Shown here: one piece after another, positions 16,727 through 24,528 of the stretch
How positions within the stretch are numbered: position 1 is the stretch's first letter
Layout of the letters: each line of letters starts with the position of its first letter
DNA from: an uncultured Burkholderiales bacterium
Lineage (GTDB): Bacteria > Pseudomonadota > Gammaproteobacteria > Burkholderiales > Burkholderiaceae_C
Assembly: GCA_903820745.1 (NCBI GenBank)
Contig: CAIJIT010000289.1
Span: 1-64,000 of the forward strand
DNA: 64,000 nt
Direction: 5' to 3'
The notes under the pieces: model-generated
Told to the model about the DNA's origin: nothing
The model's input: only the letters and a program-made list of their open reading frames with translations
Databases searched by the model: none
Translations under genes and position numbers: made by a program

Positions 16727-17097
16727 AGAAAGTTCTACTTAAAACCGGCGACGAGCAGGATTTCTTCCGGCGCGGCATAGAGATTGCGCGCTTGGCAGAT
16801 GGGGCAAGCCCGTTGCCAGCCGAACGAATCCTCAGCTTTGAAGATCCCATGGACCTGCTCAAATTGCTCACCGGGGGCAGGCTCGATGTCCTGCGCAGCG
16901 TCAGGCAATCACCGGGGTCGATCACAGCGATCGCCCAGCGGCTCCATCGTGACCGTAGCGCCGTCAAACGCGATGTCGATCAGCTGGTCGACATCGGCAT
17001 GGTCACGGTTGAATCCAAGGTGTTGCCCGGCCATGGTCGAATGAAAGAAGTCCGGGCCACCGCGAGTCAATTCCGCCTTGAAGCGACGGTGATGTAG
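16723..17097 (+). CDS. HTH antitoxin/regulator partner of the TumE-like toxin (HVO_A0114-like)
   Basis: 124-residue DNA-binding protein with a MarR-like winged helix: FEDPMDLLKLLTGGRLDVLR, then SITAIAQRLHRDRSAVKRDV as the helix-turn-helix and LVDIGMVTVESK as the wing. It resembles the HVO_A0114 family of putative DNA-binding proteins that partner TumE-like toxins. It likely neutralises the toxin and represses the operon through the palindrome at 16410-16436. ATG overlaps the toxin stop by 4 bp. Partner assignment is inferred from order and overlap. Confidence 0.7.
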   Translation: MKKVLLKTGDEQDFFRRGIEIARLADGASPLPAERILSFEDPMDLLKLLTGGRLDVLRSVRQSPGSITAIAQRLHRDRSAVKRDVDQLVDIGMVTVESKVLPGHGRMKEVRATASQFRLEATVM

Positions 17098-17165
17098 TCC
17101 TTGGTCGCCGCGCCTTGGCGGCACGAAATTTCGTTTGTACTATTTTGATTGATTGAATTCTATTT

Positions 17166-17407
17166 ATGAAGAATCCCCTCACTGCTGAAGCAAATTTGTA
17201 CCGTGTGTGTGCAGATGAAATCGCCAACTTAGAGGCATCGCCATCATTCACAATGTCATTGGCGGTGGCGCAAAGGAACTTTTTCATACGAACTTTCTTG
17301 CATTCGTCCTGGGAGACCGGCCACCATGTCTTGATCCGATACGCATTGCGCTGCGCCGCGTGCTGGGAATTGAAGTTCTGGAAGGTGAGTTAAGCCGCTT
17401 TTATTAA
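17166..17407 (+). pseudogene. Frameshifted remnant of a PD-(D/E)XK nuclease superfamily protein
   Basis: The first part (from ATG 17166) reads PLTAEANLYRVCADEIANLE and SPSFTMSLA; after about 17270 the continuation moves to the -1 frame and reads AKELFHTNFLAFVLGDRPP, then IRIALRRVLGIEVLEGELSR and a stop at 17405-17407. The joined sequence resembles the N-terminus of PD-(D/E)XK superfamily proteins (KELFHSNFLAWL-type motif), with the nuclease core missing. It ends where the AT-rich insertion sequence begins, so an IS insertion plus a frameshift is the simplest history. Family assignment is moderate. Confidence 0.5.
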
Positions 17408-18500
17408 AATAAATACGTAAAATAGTTGATTTTTATTAATTAAAAATTATAATATACGCTCCACTGCTAATGGAGTTTACATGGGAAAGAAAGCAACACT
17501 AAAATTACTACCTGAAGAGCGTGTTCGTCTGGAAAATATTGTTCGTCGATGAAAAGATTGGCGTGAACGAGAGCGGGCTAAGACATTGATTCTTTTTGAT
17601 GATGGACTACCCATGATTGCAATCGCTGATATTATAGGTATAGACATTAGAACCGTAGGGCTGACGCGAATGGATTGGTTGAAACGTAGTTTTGATTCTT
17701 TGGTTGATTTACCCCGCACTGGTGCTCCGAAGAAGATAACACCAGAACAAATTGAAAGTCTCTTGACGGCCGCAGAAAAGGAGCCACTGACGGCAAAATC
17801 GCTGCTGGCCAAACACATCGCCGCAGGCGGTGCCTTGGTGCATTTGAGTACCCTAACCAAGGCTTTGAAGAGCGGTCAATTTGTGTGGAAACGTACAAGA
17901 GCATCACTCAATAAAAACGAGACGAAGACGACTTCAGGAGAGCCCAACTAGAGATAGAAGGGCTGCGGACTCAAGCAGCAGCGGGGGAGATCGTATTGGC
18001 CTACCTTGACGAGGTCGGCTTCTCTCAAGTACATCCGAATCGCAGCGCCTGGACGCCTAAAGGCGGTCGTCATTGAATAGAGGCCAAGCGCGGAAAACTA
18101 CTCAATGTGTTGGCTGCTATGCTTTCCACTGGGGGCCTATTCAGCGCAAAGATTTGGCAACCAACAACAGCAGATCTATTCGTCGGATTCATTGGATTGC
18201 TAAAAGAACACGTTGGAAAGAAAATAACTGCCATACTCGACAATGCCTCAATTCACAAAGCGAAGGCTACAAGATACATCATGGATTTTCTGGAAAAACA
18301 AGGCGTCACGCTTTATTTCCTGCCACCCTATTGCCCTGAACTTAACAGAATTGAGAAGCTTTGGCATCTAATGAAATACACATGGATGTCTGTAAAGTGT
18401 CGGGACAGTAAAACCTTGGAGGCCGATGTGGATGACATACTTGACAACTTTGGTTCCAAATATAAGTTTGAATTTTAGAGTAGCTAACTTAATCTTTATG
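17408..18500 (+). mobile_element. Decayed IS630-family insertion sequence (approximate limits)
   Basis: A block of clearly lower GC content with an AT-rich left flank (17408-17470) and an IS630-type transposase remnant. I could not define terminal inverted repeats or the TA target duplication, so the limits are approximate. On the right, 18508-18611 has an open frame reading RQQDQLQLDLLRNKAQRLQ followed by further helical sequence; this is neither IS nor antiporter and may be the tail of another interrupted gene. Confidence 0.75.
17481..18478 (+). pseudogene. IS630-family DDE transposase, disrupted by two stops and a frameshift
   Basis: Starting at ATG 17481 (MGKKATLKLLPEERVRLENI) the frame meets TGA at codon 24 (17550-17552). 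It resumes as KDWRERERAKTLILFDDG through an HTH region, shifts to the -1 frame near the A-run at 17913-17917, and meets a second TGA at 18074-18076 before running to 18478. The catalytic DDE residues are all still recognisable: YLDEVGFS, ILDNASIHKAK and PPYCPELNRIEKLWHLMK. A -1 slip on an A-run can be programmed in this family, but the two nonsense codons make the copy non-functional. Codon use is far more AT-rich than in the neighbours. Confidence 0.88.
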
Positions 18501-18611
18501 GCTTAGCGCTTTGCCGACAGCAGGACCAACTCCAGCTCGATCTGCTGAGAAACAAGGCCCAGCGTCTTCAGGCGCAAGTCGTGTCAGAAGTGGCCGCAGC
18601 CCGCGAAGCCA

Positions 18612-19868
18612 CTACAACCAGAACACCGCCGCCGCCACCACCGTTGGCAGCGCCGCGCCGACTGCAAGGCCGGCGGCGCTGATGGAGGCGTCTTGGAAGC
18701 CTTGCTTGAGCAGGGCCACGCCTGCGGGGTTGGGGGCGTTGGCGATGACGGTCATGCCGCCGCCTGCGACGGCACCGGCAACCAGCATGTATTTGGCCGG
18801 GTCGCTGATGCCTTCGATCAGCGAGCCCAGATAAGTCAGCGCGGCGTTGTCGGTGAATGCCGTCAGGCCCAGCGCGCCGAAGAACAGCGCAGCCGGTTCC
18901 AGCCCGGCCACGATCGGCTGCAGCCACCATTGCTGCATGCCGCCAAGCAGCAGCAGACCACCGAGAAAAAGCCCGACCAGCAGGGCTTCTTTCAGCATCA
19001 GCTTGTTCTGGTGGCTCGCATAGGCCTGCGCAATGCCCAGGAACAGCAGGAACAGCCCGATGAAGATGACGGGGCGGTGGGCGAACAGGATCACCCCGGC
19101 CAGCAAGGCGAAATGGATCAGGCTGAGCAGGCGCGGCACCGGCAATGCTTGCGCGGCAGGCGCTGCAAGCGCTGCATCGGCGTCATGCAGATGCTGGCGC
19201 AGCATGAAGGTGATGGCGGTGGCGTTGATCAGCACGGCGATCATGGCCTTCCAGCCGAATTGGCTGGCCATGAAGGCGTTGTCCCAGTTCCAGTTGGCCG
19301 CCACCATCAGCACCGGCGGCGCTGCAAACGCGGTCAAGGTGCCACCGATCGAGATGTTGACGAACAGCACGCCGAGCGCGCCGTATTTCAGCCGCTCGGG
19401 GATGCCGGGGCGAAACACCAGCGGCCCGAGCATCAGCGCGGCCAGCGTCATCGCGGCGGGCTCGGTGATCAGGGATCCGATCAGCGGCAGCAGCGCCAGG
19501 CAGAGCCAAACCTGCGCCGGCGCAGCACGCAGCGGCAAGCGGCTGGCGATCGAAGCGATCAAGGCCTCGATATTGCTCACCACCGGACGCGAGGCGGCGA
19601 TCACCATGATGACGAAGACGAACAGCGGCTCGGTATATTGGCGCGATTCGGCATAGCCGATCGCCTTGGCCGGCCCTTCCAGCCAAGCCATCGCGGCGAT
19701 CAGCAGCACCGACCAGAAGCCGAAAACCAGCTCGACTTCACCAAGCAGATGGAACAGCCCCGCATGCTTGGGGTGCCGTTGCTCGAGCCGCTGGAAGTAG
19801 CCGGTCGAGAAGCTGTGGATCAGCGCAAGGGCGAAGAGGGCAGCAGCAATAAGTTCGATGATGGACAT
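18612..19868 (-). CDS. Putative Na+/H+ antiporter (ion-transporter superfamily membrane protein)
   Basis: 418-residue polytopic membrane protein with ten or more helices, resembling the putative Na+/H+ antiporter family. Features include LGEVELVFGFWSVLLIAAMA near the N-terminus, the charged loop LIGSLITEPAAMTLAALMLG, and a second half with LTAFTDNAALTYLGSLIEG and GGGMTVIANAPNPAGVALL; the TEPAA and TDNAA segments look like the paired ion-binding repeats of this superfamily. ATG at 19868. It is downstream of the iclR-type gene on the same strand (54-bp gap), but a link to pectin use is not evident. Confidence 0.75.
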   Translation of the reverse strand: MSIIELIAAALFALALIHSFSTGYFQRLEQRHPKHAGLFHLLGEVELVFGFWSVLLIAAMAWLEGPAKAIGYAESRQYTEPLFVFVIMVIAASRPVVSNIEALIASIASRLPLRAAPAQVWLCLALLPLIGSLITEPAAMTLAALMLGPLVFRPGIPERLKYGALGVLFVNISIGGTLTAFAAPPVLMVAANWNWDNAFMASQFGWKAMIAVLINATAITFMLRQHLHDADAALAAPAAQALPVPRLLSLIHFALLAGVILFAHRPVIFIGLFLLFLGIAQAYASHQNKLMLKEALLVGLFLGGLLLLGGMQQWWLQPIVAGLEPAALFFGALGLTAFTDNAALTYLGSLIEGISDPAKYMLVAGAVAGGGMTVIANAPNPAGVALLKQGFQDASISAAGLAVGAALPTVVAAAVFWL

Positions 19869-19922
19869 GGCGGTCGATCATAGAGACTTGCGCCGGCTGC
19901 ACCTGGCCGGAATGCCCTCAGT

Positions 19923-20741
19923 TCAGCGGCGCGCTTTCTTGGCCGGGGCGGCCAGCGGGAACTTGGTGCAGCCCAGGCGCGCCGATATGTCGCGGCTGGC
20001 TTCGGTGAGCATGGCCACGACCTGCGGCGCGTTGGCCTCGTCAAAGCGGAAGGTCGGGAACGACACACTCAGGCCGGCGACCGGGTGATTCATCCGGTCA
20101 AAGATCGGGATGCCGAGGCAGCGGATATGGTCGTCAAACTCTTCCCTGTCCTCGCCAAAACCCTGCGCCTTGACCCGGTCGAGCTCTTCTTGGAATGCTG
20201 TACGGTCGACGATGGTTTTCTCGCGGAAGGATTTGAATTCGGCGCCGTCCAGAATCTGTTTGCGATGAACAGGATCTTCCCAGGCCATCAGCACTTTGCC
20301 GATGGCCGTGCAATGCAGCGGCGCGCGCCGGCCCACCCGCGAATACATGCCCAGCATGTGGCGCGAATCGACCTTGTGCACATAGATGATTTCGCTGTCG
20401 ATCAGGGTGCCGAGGTGGACCGTTTCGCCAGTCTTCTCGGACAGCATTTCCATATGCGGTTTGGCCAACTCGATCAGGTCGGGATATTGCAAGGCCCTCG
20501 CGCCCAGCTCGAAGGTCTTCACCGCCAGACCATAGCGTTCGCTACCGGGTTCCTGGCGCACATAGCCCAGCGTCTTCATGGTCTGCAGAAAGCGGTAAAC
20601 CGTCGCCTTGGGCATGTAGAGCTGCACTGCCAAGTCCGATATGCCGATCTCGCTGTGCTCGGAGAGCGCCTGCAAGATTGCGAACACTTTCAGTACAGCA
20701 CCTACTGACTCGGGCTTGGTGTCGGAACTGTCGTCATCCAT
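19923..20741 (-). CDS. kdgR: IclR-family regulator, KdgR type (probable regulator of the pectin genes)
   Basis: 272-residue IclR-family protein. The N-terminal winged helix covers about residues 12-75 (GAVLKVFAILQALSEHSEI, then the recognition region LYMPKATVYRFLQTMKTLGY). The C-terminal effector domain contains GETVHLGTLIDSEIIYVHKV and PLHCTAIGKVLMAW, typical of KdgR, which senses 2-keto-3-deoxygluconate. It lies 61 bp downstream of the pectinesterase/lyase fusion gene on the same strand, at the end of the kduI-to-pel operon. Two KdgR-like palindromes elsewhere (30498, 37714) support the assignment; target and effector are inferred. Confidence 0.82.
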   Translation of the reverse strand: MDDDSSDTKPESVGAVLKVFAILQALSEHSEIGISDLAVQLYMPKATVYRFLQTMKTLGYVRQEPGSERYGLAVKTFELGARALQYPDLIELAKPHMEMLSEKTGETVHLGTLIDSEIIYVHKVDSRHMLGMYSRVGRRAPLHCTAIGKVLMAWEDPVHRKQILDGAEFKSFREKTIVDRTAFQEELDRVKAQGFGEDREEFDDHIRCLGIPIFDRMNHPVAGLSVSFPTFRFDEANAPQVVAMLTEASRDISARLGCTKFPLAAPAKKARR

Positions 20742-20802
20742 TTGTTTTATTTTCTTTGATATGCCGTTTCATAATTCATTGTCCGCCCGCAGCGCCGATA
20801 CG

Positions 20803-23325
20803 TCAATCGGCTTTACGCCAAAGTTGACCGGCTCCGGCGTTCGCCCGGATCCTTGTCGGCAGTTCGCTGGCTGAGTCCAAGGGGCCGACCAGCGTGGGTT
20901 GCCAGCCGACCTCGGGGCTCAATTGCGCCGCTGGATTCGCCGCCCGCAAGCCGGCCAGCAGGTCCACCGCTTGGCCGTTCAGCAGCGAATCCTGGTCGAA
21001 GAAGCTGCTGCCGCGCCACCAACGGACCAGTCGCTGCGCGCCGATGCTCGGCGGCATTTCGAAGGCATTGCGTTCGCTGTAGATGCGCGAGTTCACGCCA
21101 ACGCCGAGTGAATAGCCGTAGGCATAGTCGCCGTCTTTGCGGCCTTCGAAGAGGTTGTTGTAGACATGGACCTGGCCGTAACGCACCCGCGGTGTGCGCT
21201 CCTTGCTGCCCTCGTACCAGTTGTGATGGAAGGTGACCTTGAGCCGGCCTTCGTCTTCCTTGCGGCCGTCGCCATTGCCCACCAGCGTGGTCTTGTCGTG
21301 GTTGCGAAAAACGTTCCAACTGACCGTGATGTGGTTGGCTTGGCGGATGATGTCCAGCAGGCCGTCGTGGTGCTGCATACGGCGCCCAAAGGCGATGCGT
21401 TCGCCACCATCGGGCCGGTCACCGTCGTCGAAACTGCAGTGATCCACCCAGACATGCGTGGCGCCGTTCAGCGTGATGGCGTCGTATTCACTGTTCCACT
21501 CGCCGTTGGCATTGTCCTTGGGGTCCCAGGCCGGGAAATGGTCGTAAGAGTCTGAAAAACGCAAATTCCGGATGATCACGTTGTCTACGCGCTCGAGCAT
21601 CAGGTTGCCATGCGTCAGGTGGGCGTCGTTACCCAGGCCAATGATGCTGGTGTTTGAAGGCACCCGCACGACAACCGATCGCGCCTGCCTATTTGCTGAA
21701 CTGGCACGGGCCTTTTCCAGGGCCCCGTCGGGCGGCCGCTTGCCCCACGTTAATGGGTTGTAGCTGAGTTCGAATTCGGGCCAATTGAAACCCGGATCGC
21801 GGTACTGCTCGAAACCCAGCGGCCGGTTGTCTTCATCGACGCTGAGGTCGATGGTGCCCTGCACCTGAACGATGCGCGGGCGCTGGCGCGAGCCCTGCAC
21901 CTTGCCATGGGGTCGCAGCGCAGCCACCAGCTCGGCACGGTTGCGCACGGTGTGGACATCGCCGGCCAAGGCCGTCGCGCCGCCTGTGGTGCCGCCAGCG
22001 GCAGCTGCCCAGCCGTCCAGCGGCGACAACACTTCTCGTGCCAGCGCGATTTCGCCCAGCACGATATTGTTGAACTCGGCCATGCGGTTGGCCTGCGGGC
22101 CATGGGCCGTGAAGGGCCTGCGCGAGGTCGATGCGGCCCAAGGTGTCTGCAGTGCCAGATGCGGGCCCAGCAGACTGTTGCGAATCAGCGCCTGCCCGTT
22201 GGGTGATTTGCCGGCCTGCCAGGCACCGCGCGCCACGCCCTCATCCCAGGCACGGCCCAGGCTGACATTGGCCAGCGGGGTTCCGGTCTCAGCCAGAAAA
22301 CGGCTGCCTGTGACAAGGAAACCCAGGGCCACGCCGGCCGGTGTGCTGGGCGCCAGTACATGGCCACCATTGGGCGGCCGGCGCCGGCCGCCACGGTTGA
22401 GGATGGTGCTGTCGGCGATGACCAGCGTGGCATTGCCGAAGATGAAGTCCACGTCACCAGCAATCAGGCTGCCATGCACATAGACGCGCGCCGGCTCGAC
22501 AGGCGTGGGCCGGCGGGCATGGAAGGTGTCCTGATGCCCGATCAGGCGGATGTTTTCCAGTTGCACGCGGTCGGCCTGCGTGGTCAACGCCACACCCTGT
22601 GCGCCGCCGCTTTCGCTAGCGCCAGCCGGATAGCCTTCGCCGCCACGAACGGCTTCAAGCACATCATTGGCCACGGTCAGGTGCGCGGCCTGGAAGTCCT
22701 CGGCGGCGACGATCAAGGTGGCGCTGCCCAGCGTGCCGTAGATCGGCAATGCCAGGTCGGGCTGGCAACCATGCGATATATCGATACCAGGCCGCTTGGC
22801 CTGCCCACCATAGGCGCTGCCGACGATGACGGTGGCGCTCGCATCGCCTGCATCACCCAGCAGCGTGATCGGTGCCTTGCCGACTGGTATGCAGACGCGT
22901 TCGCGATAGATGCCTGGTTTGAGCTGGACGACCACGCGGGCCGGGTTGGCGCTGCGCTGCGGCACCGCATCGATGGCGGCCTGCACGGATTTGTGTGTGC
23001 CGCTGCCATCGACCGCCACGGTGTAGTTTGCCCGCCAGCTCTTGTCGGCCAAGTCCTCAGGGCTCCAAGGGCCGTGCCCCTGCGCCAAGTAGTCGGCCAC
23101 TTCCATGCGGGCAGCGACGGCGGCATTCAGCAGCGGGCGCTCTCCCGAGGGGGGGCGCAGTTGGTCTGGCGGGATGTCGCTCTTGGCGTCAGCCTGCACC
23201 TTGCCGATCAGGGCAATCGCGGCAGCGGTCTCGGCTGCCTGAGCCTGCGGAGTTGCATGGGGCGTTTGCACGCAGGCGCCCAATGCCGAGGCGGCCAGCA
23301 GCAGTGCAATTGCCAGGCGCAACAT
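20803..23325 (-). CDS. Bifunctional pectinesterase (CE8) - pectate lyase (PL1) fusion lipoprotein
   Basis: 840-residue two-domain pectin-degrading enzyme. The N-terminus looks like a lipoprotein signal (LLAASALGAC), so it is probably surface- or periplasm-anchored. The CE8 domain covers about residues 95-430, with GHQDTFHARR, GDVDFIFGNATLV (catalytic Asp) and SLGRAWDE (the usual LGRPW arginine). The PL1 domain covers about 460-800, with HVWVDHCSFDDGDRPDGG (calcium-binding) and TFHHNWYEGSKERTPRVRYG (catalytic Arg region). The esterase would expose polygalacturonate for the lyase in the same polypeptide. The ATG at 23325 shares one base with the ogl stop, which favours it over the TTG just before. 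Confidence 0.92.
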   Translation of the reverse strand: MLRLAIALLLAASALGACVQTPHATPQAQAAETAAAIALIGKVQADAKSDIPPDQLRPPSGERPLLNAAVAARMEVADYLAQGHGPWSPEDLADKSWRANYTVAVDGSGTHKSVQAAIDAVPQRSANPARVVVQLKPGIYRERVCIPVGKAPITLLGDAGDASATVIVGSAYGGQAKRPGIDISHGCQPDLALPIYGTLGSATLIVAAEDFQAAHLTVANDVLEAVRGGEGYPAGASESGGAQGVALTTQADRVQLENIRLIGHQDTFHARRPTPVEPARVYVHGSLIAGDVDFIFGNATLVIADSTILNRGGRRRPPNGGHVLAPSTPAGVALGFLVTGSRFLAETGTPLANVSLGRAWDEGVARGAWQAGKSPNGQALIRNSLLGPHLALQTPWAASTSRRPFTAHGPQANRMAEFNNIVLGEIALAREVLSPLDGWAAAAGGTTGGATALAGDVHTVRNRAELVAALRPHGKVQGSRQRPRIVQVQGTIDLSVDEDNRPLGFEQYRDPGFNWPEFELSYNPLTWGKRPPDGALEKARASSANRQARSVVVRVPSNTSIIGLGNDAHLTHGNLMLERVDNVIIRNLRFSDSYDHFPAWDPKDNANGEWNSEYDAITLNGATHVWVDHCSFDDGDRPDGGERIAFGRRMQHHDGLLDIIRQANHITVSWNVFRNHDKTTLVGNGDGRKEDEGRLKVTFHHNWYEGSKERTPRVRYGQVHVYNNLFEGRKDGDYAYGYSLGVGVNSRIYSERNAFEMPPSIGAQRLVRWWRGSSFFDQDSLLNGQAVDLLAGLRAANPAAQLSPEVGWQPTLVGPLDSASELPTRIRANAGAGQLWRKAD

Positions 23326-24494
23326 CAATGCGTGACGTCGGCCAAGAATAGCGCTGGTTCACCCTCGCCGTCGGCGCTGAAGAGCACCTGCTTTTCGTCC
23401 GGTGTGAACGAGGGATGGGGGTGGGTCACCTGGCGGCTCGCCTTGTAGACGCCCCAGCTGCTGTCATGGTGGGCGATCGGTCTGGTGGTGCCGGACTTCA
23501 GATCAAACAAGTGCAGGAAGGGGTCGCCCTTGAGCATCTCGTTGGCCGAACCGCTGGCCGCTTCGGCCGCTTGGCCGCAGCCATCTCCGACGATCAGCGT
23601 TCCATCCTGGTTGCTCATCAGGTGCGAGCATTGCGGCATTTTCATCAGCGGTTTGTCGGCCAGCGTCACCGGATCCAGCGAGCGGATCCAGCGCTCGGGG
23701 TCACCCTTCTGGTAGCTGACGTAGATCATGGCCGAGCCATCCGGTACCCAGAACTCATGCGTGCAGCTTTCGCCGTTCAGATGCTCCTTGGCGCAGCGGC
23801 GGTTCGTGCCATCTTCGTTGATGAACCACATGCGTGCATCGATCAGGTCATGCGGGCCTTCATGGCAATAAGCCACGGTGTTGTCATCAAACGGACGGTA
23901 TTGCGGATGACCAAGCCAGCCTTGCTGTTCCAGGATGACGCTGCGCCGACCGGTCGCCAGGTCGATGCTGAACAGGCGGCAGCGCGGCTTCTTGTGGAAC
24001 ATCTCATCGAATTTCTTCCAATCCGACAGCGGGAACCAGTCGCTGGCTGCGATCTCGATGCCGACCATCTTCGTGCACTTGCTGTTGGCGACCCAGGTGC
24101 CATAGCCAACCCAGCCTTCGGGTACGGTGTAAGCCACTTCTTCCTTCAACGTGGCCAGTTCCAGCCGGATCAACTGGCGTTCGGCGCGCACGAAGTACAG
24201 ATGGCGGTCGTCAGGGCTGAGAAAACCGCCGAAGGTGTTCTCGCCAGCCCCCTCGCTCAACTGCGTAGCGGTCTGCGTTTGCAGATCCAGCAGATGGTAG
24301 TTCCAGTTTGGCGAGGGCTGCGGGCCGAACTCGGCGCCGAAGATCAACTTGCTGCCATCGTTGGTGAAGCATTTTTGATAGAAGTAATTGCGGTGGCAGG
24401 TCACATCACGCGGTGTCAGGCGGGTGATGCGGGCCCCGGTGTCGGGGTCCTGCCGAGTCTCGAAGGGCATCGGGCGAACGGTGGCTTTGCTCAT
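23325..24494 (-). CDS. ogl: Oligogalacturonate lyase (PL22)
   Basis: 389-residue cytoplasmic beta-propeller lyase that splits unsaturated digalacturonate and other short oligogalacturonides into 5-keto-4-deoxyuronate (and galacturonate). Length matches Dickeya and Yersinia Ogl (about 388). The conserved Q-x-x-H-x-H metal/catalytic cluster appears as RQVTHPHPSFTPDEKQVLF near residue 350, with the upstream GWLGHPQYRPFDDNTVAYCH also conserved. The frame opens further upstream, but the ATG at 24494 (MSKATVRPMP) fits the family. It sits between togB and the pectinase fusion in one operon; its product feeds KdgF/KduI. Confidence 0.93.
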   Translation of the reverse strand: MSKATVRPMPFETRQDPDTGARITRLTPRDVTCHRNYFYQKCFTNDGSKLIFGAEFGPQPSPNWNYHLLDLQTQTATQLSEGAGENTFGGFLSPDDRHLYFVRAERQLIRLELATLKEEVAYTVPEGWVGYGTWVANSKCTKMVGIEIAASDWFPLSDWKKFDEMFHKKPRCRLFSIDLATGRRSVILEQQGWLGHPQYRPFDDNTVAYCHEGPHDLIDARMWFINEDGTNRRCAKEHLNGESCTHEFWVPDGSAMIYVSYQKGDPERWIRSLDPVTLADKPLMKMPQCSHLMSNQDGTLIVGDGCGQAAEAASGSANEMLKGDPFLHLFDLKSGTTRPIAHHDSSWGVYKASRQVTHPHPSFTPDEKQVLFSADGEGEPALFLADVTH

Positions 24495-24528
24495 GGGGTC
24501 ACGCAGGGAGTAGATAGGGGACAGGGCG

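Noticed and set aside
17166-17393. The 75-codon frame after the antitoxin as an intact small gene
   Set aside because: Its second half makes sense only in another frame (KELFHTNFLAF), so it is better read as a frameshifted pseudogene.
20757-20771. Possible KdgR-like site TGATATGCCGTTTCA upstream of the iclR-type gene
   Set aside because: Only one half-site is good; about 10 of 14 fixed positions match, too weak to list as an operator, although autoregulation is plausible.
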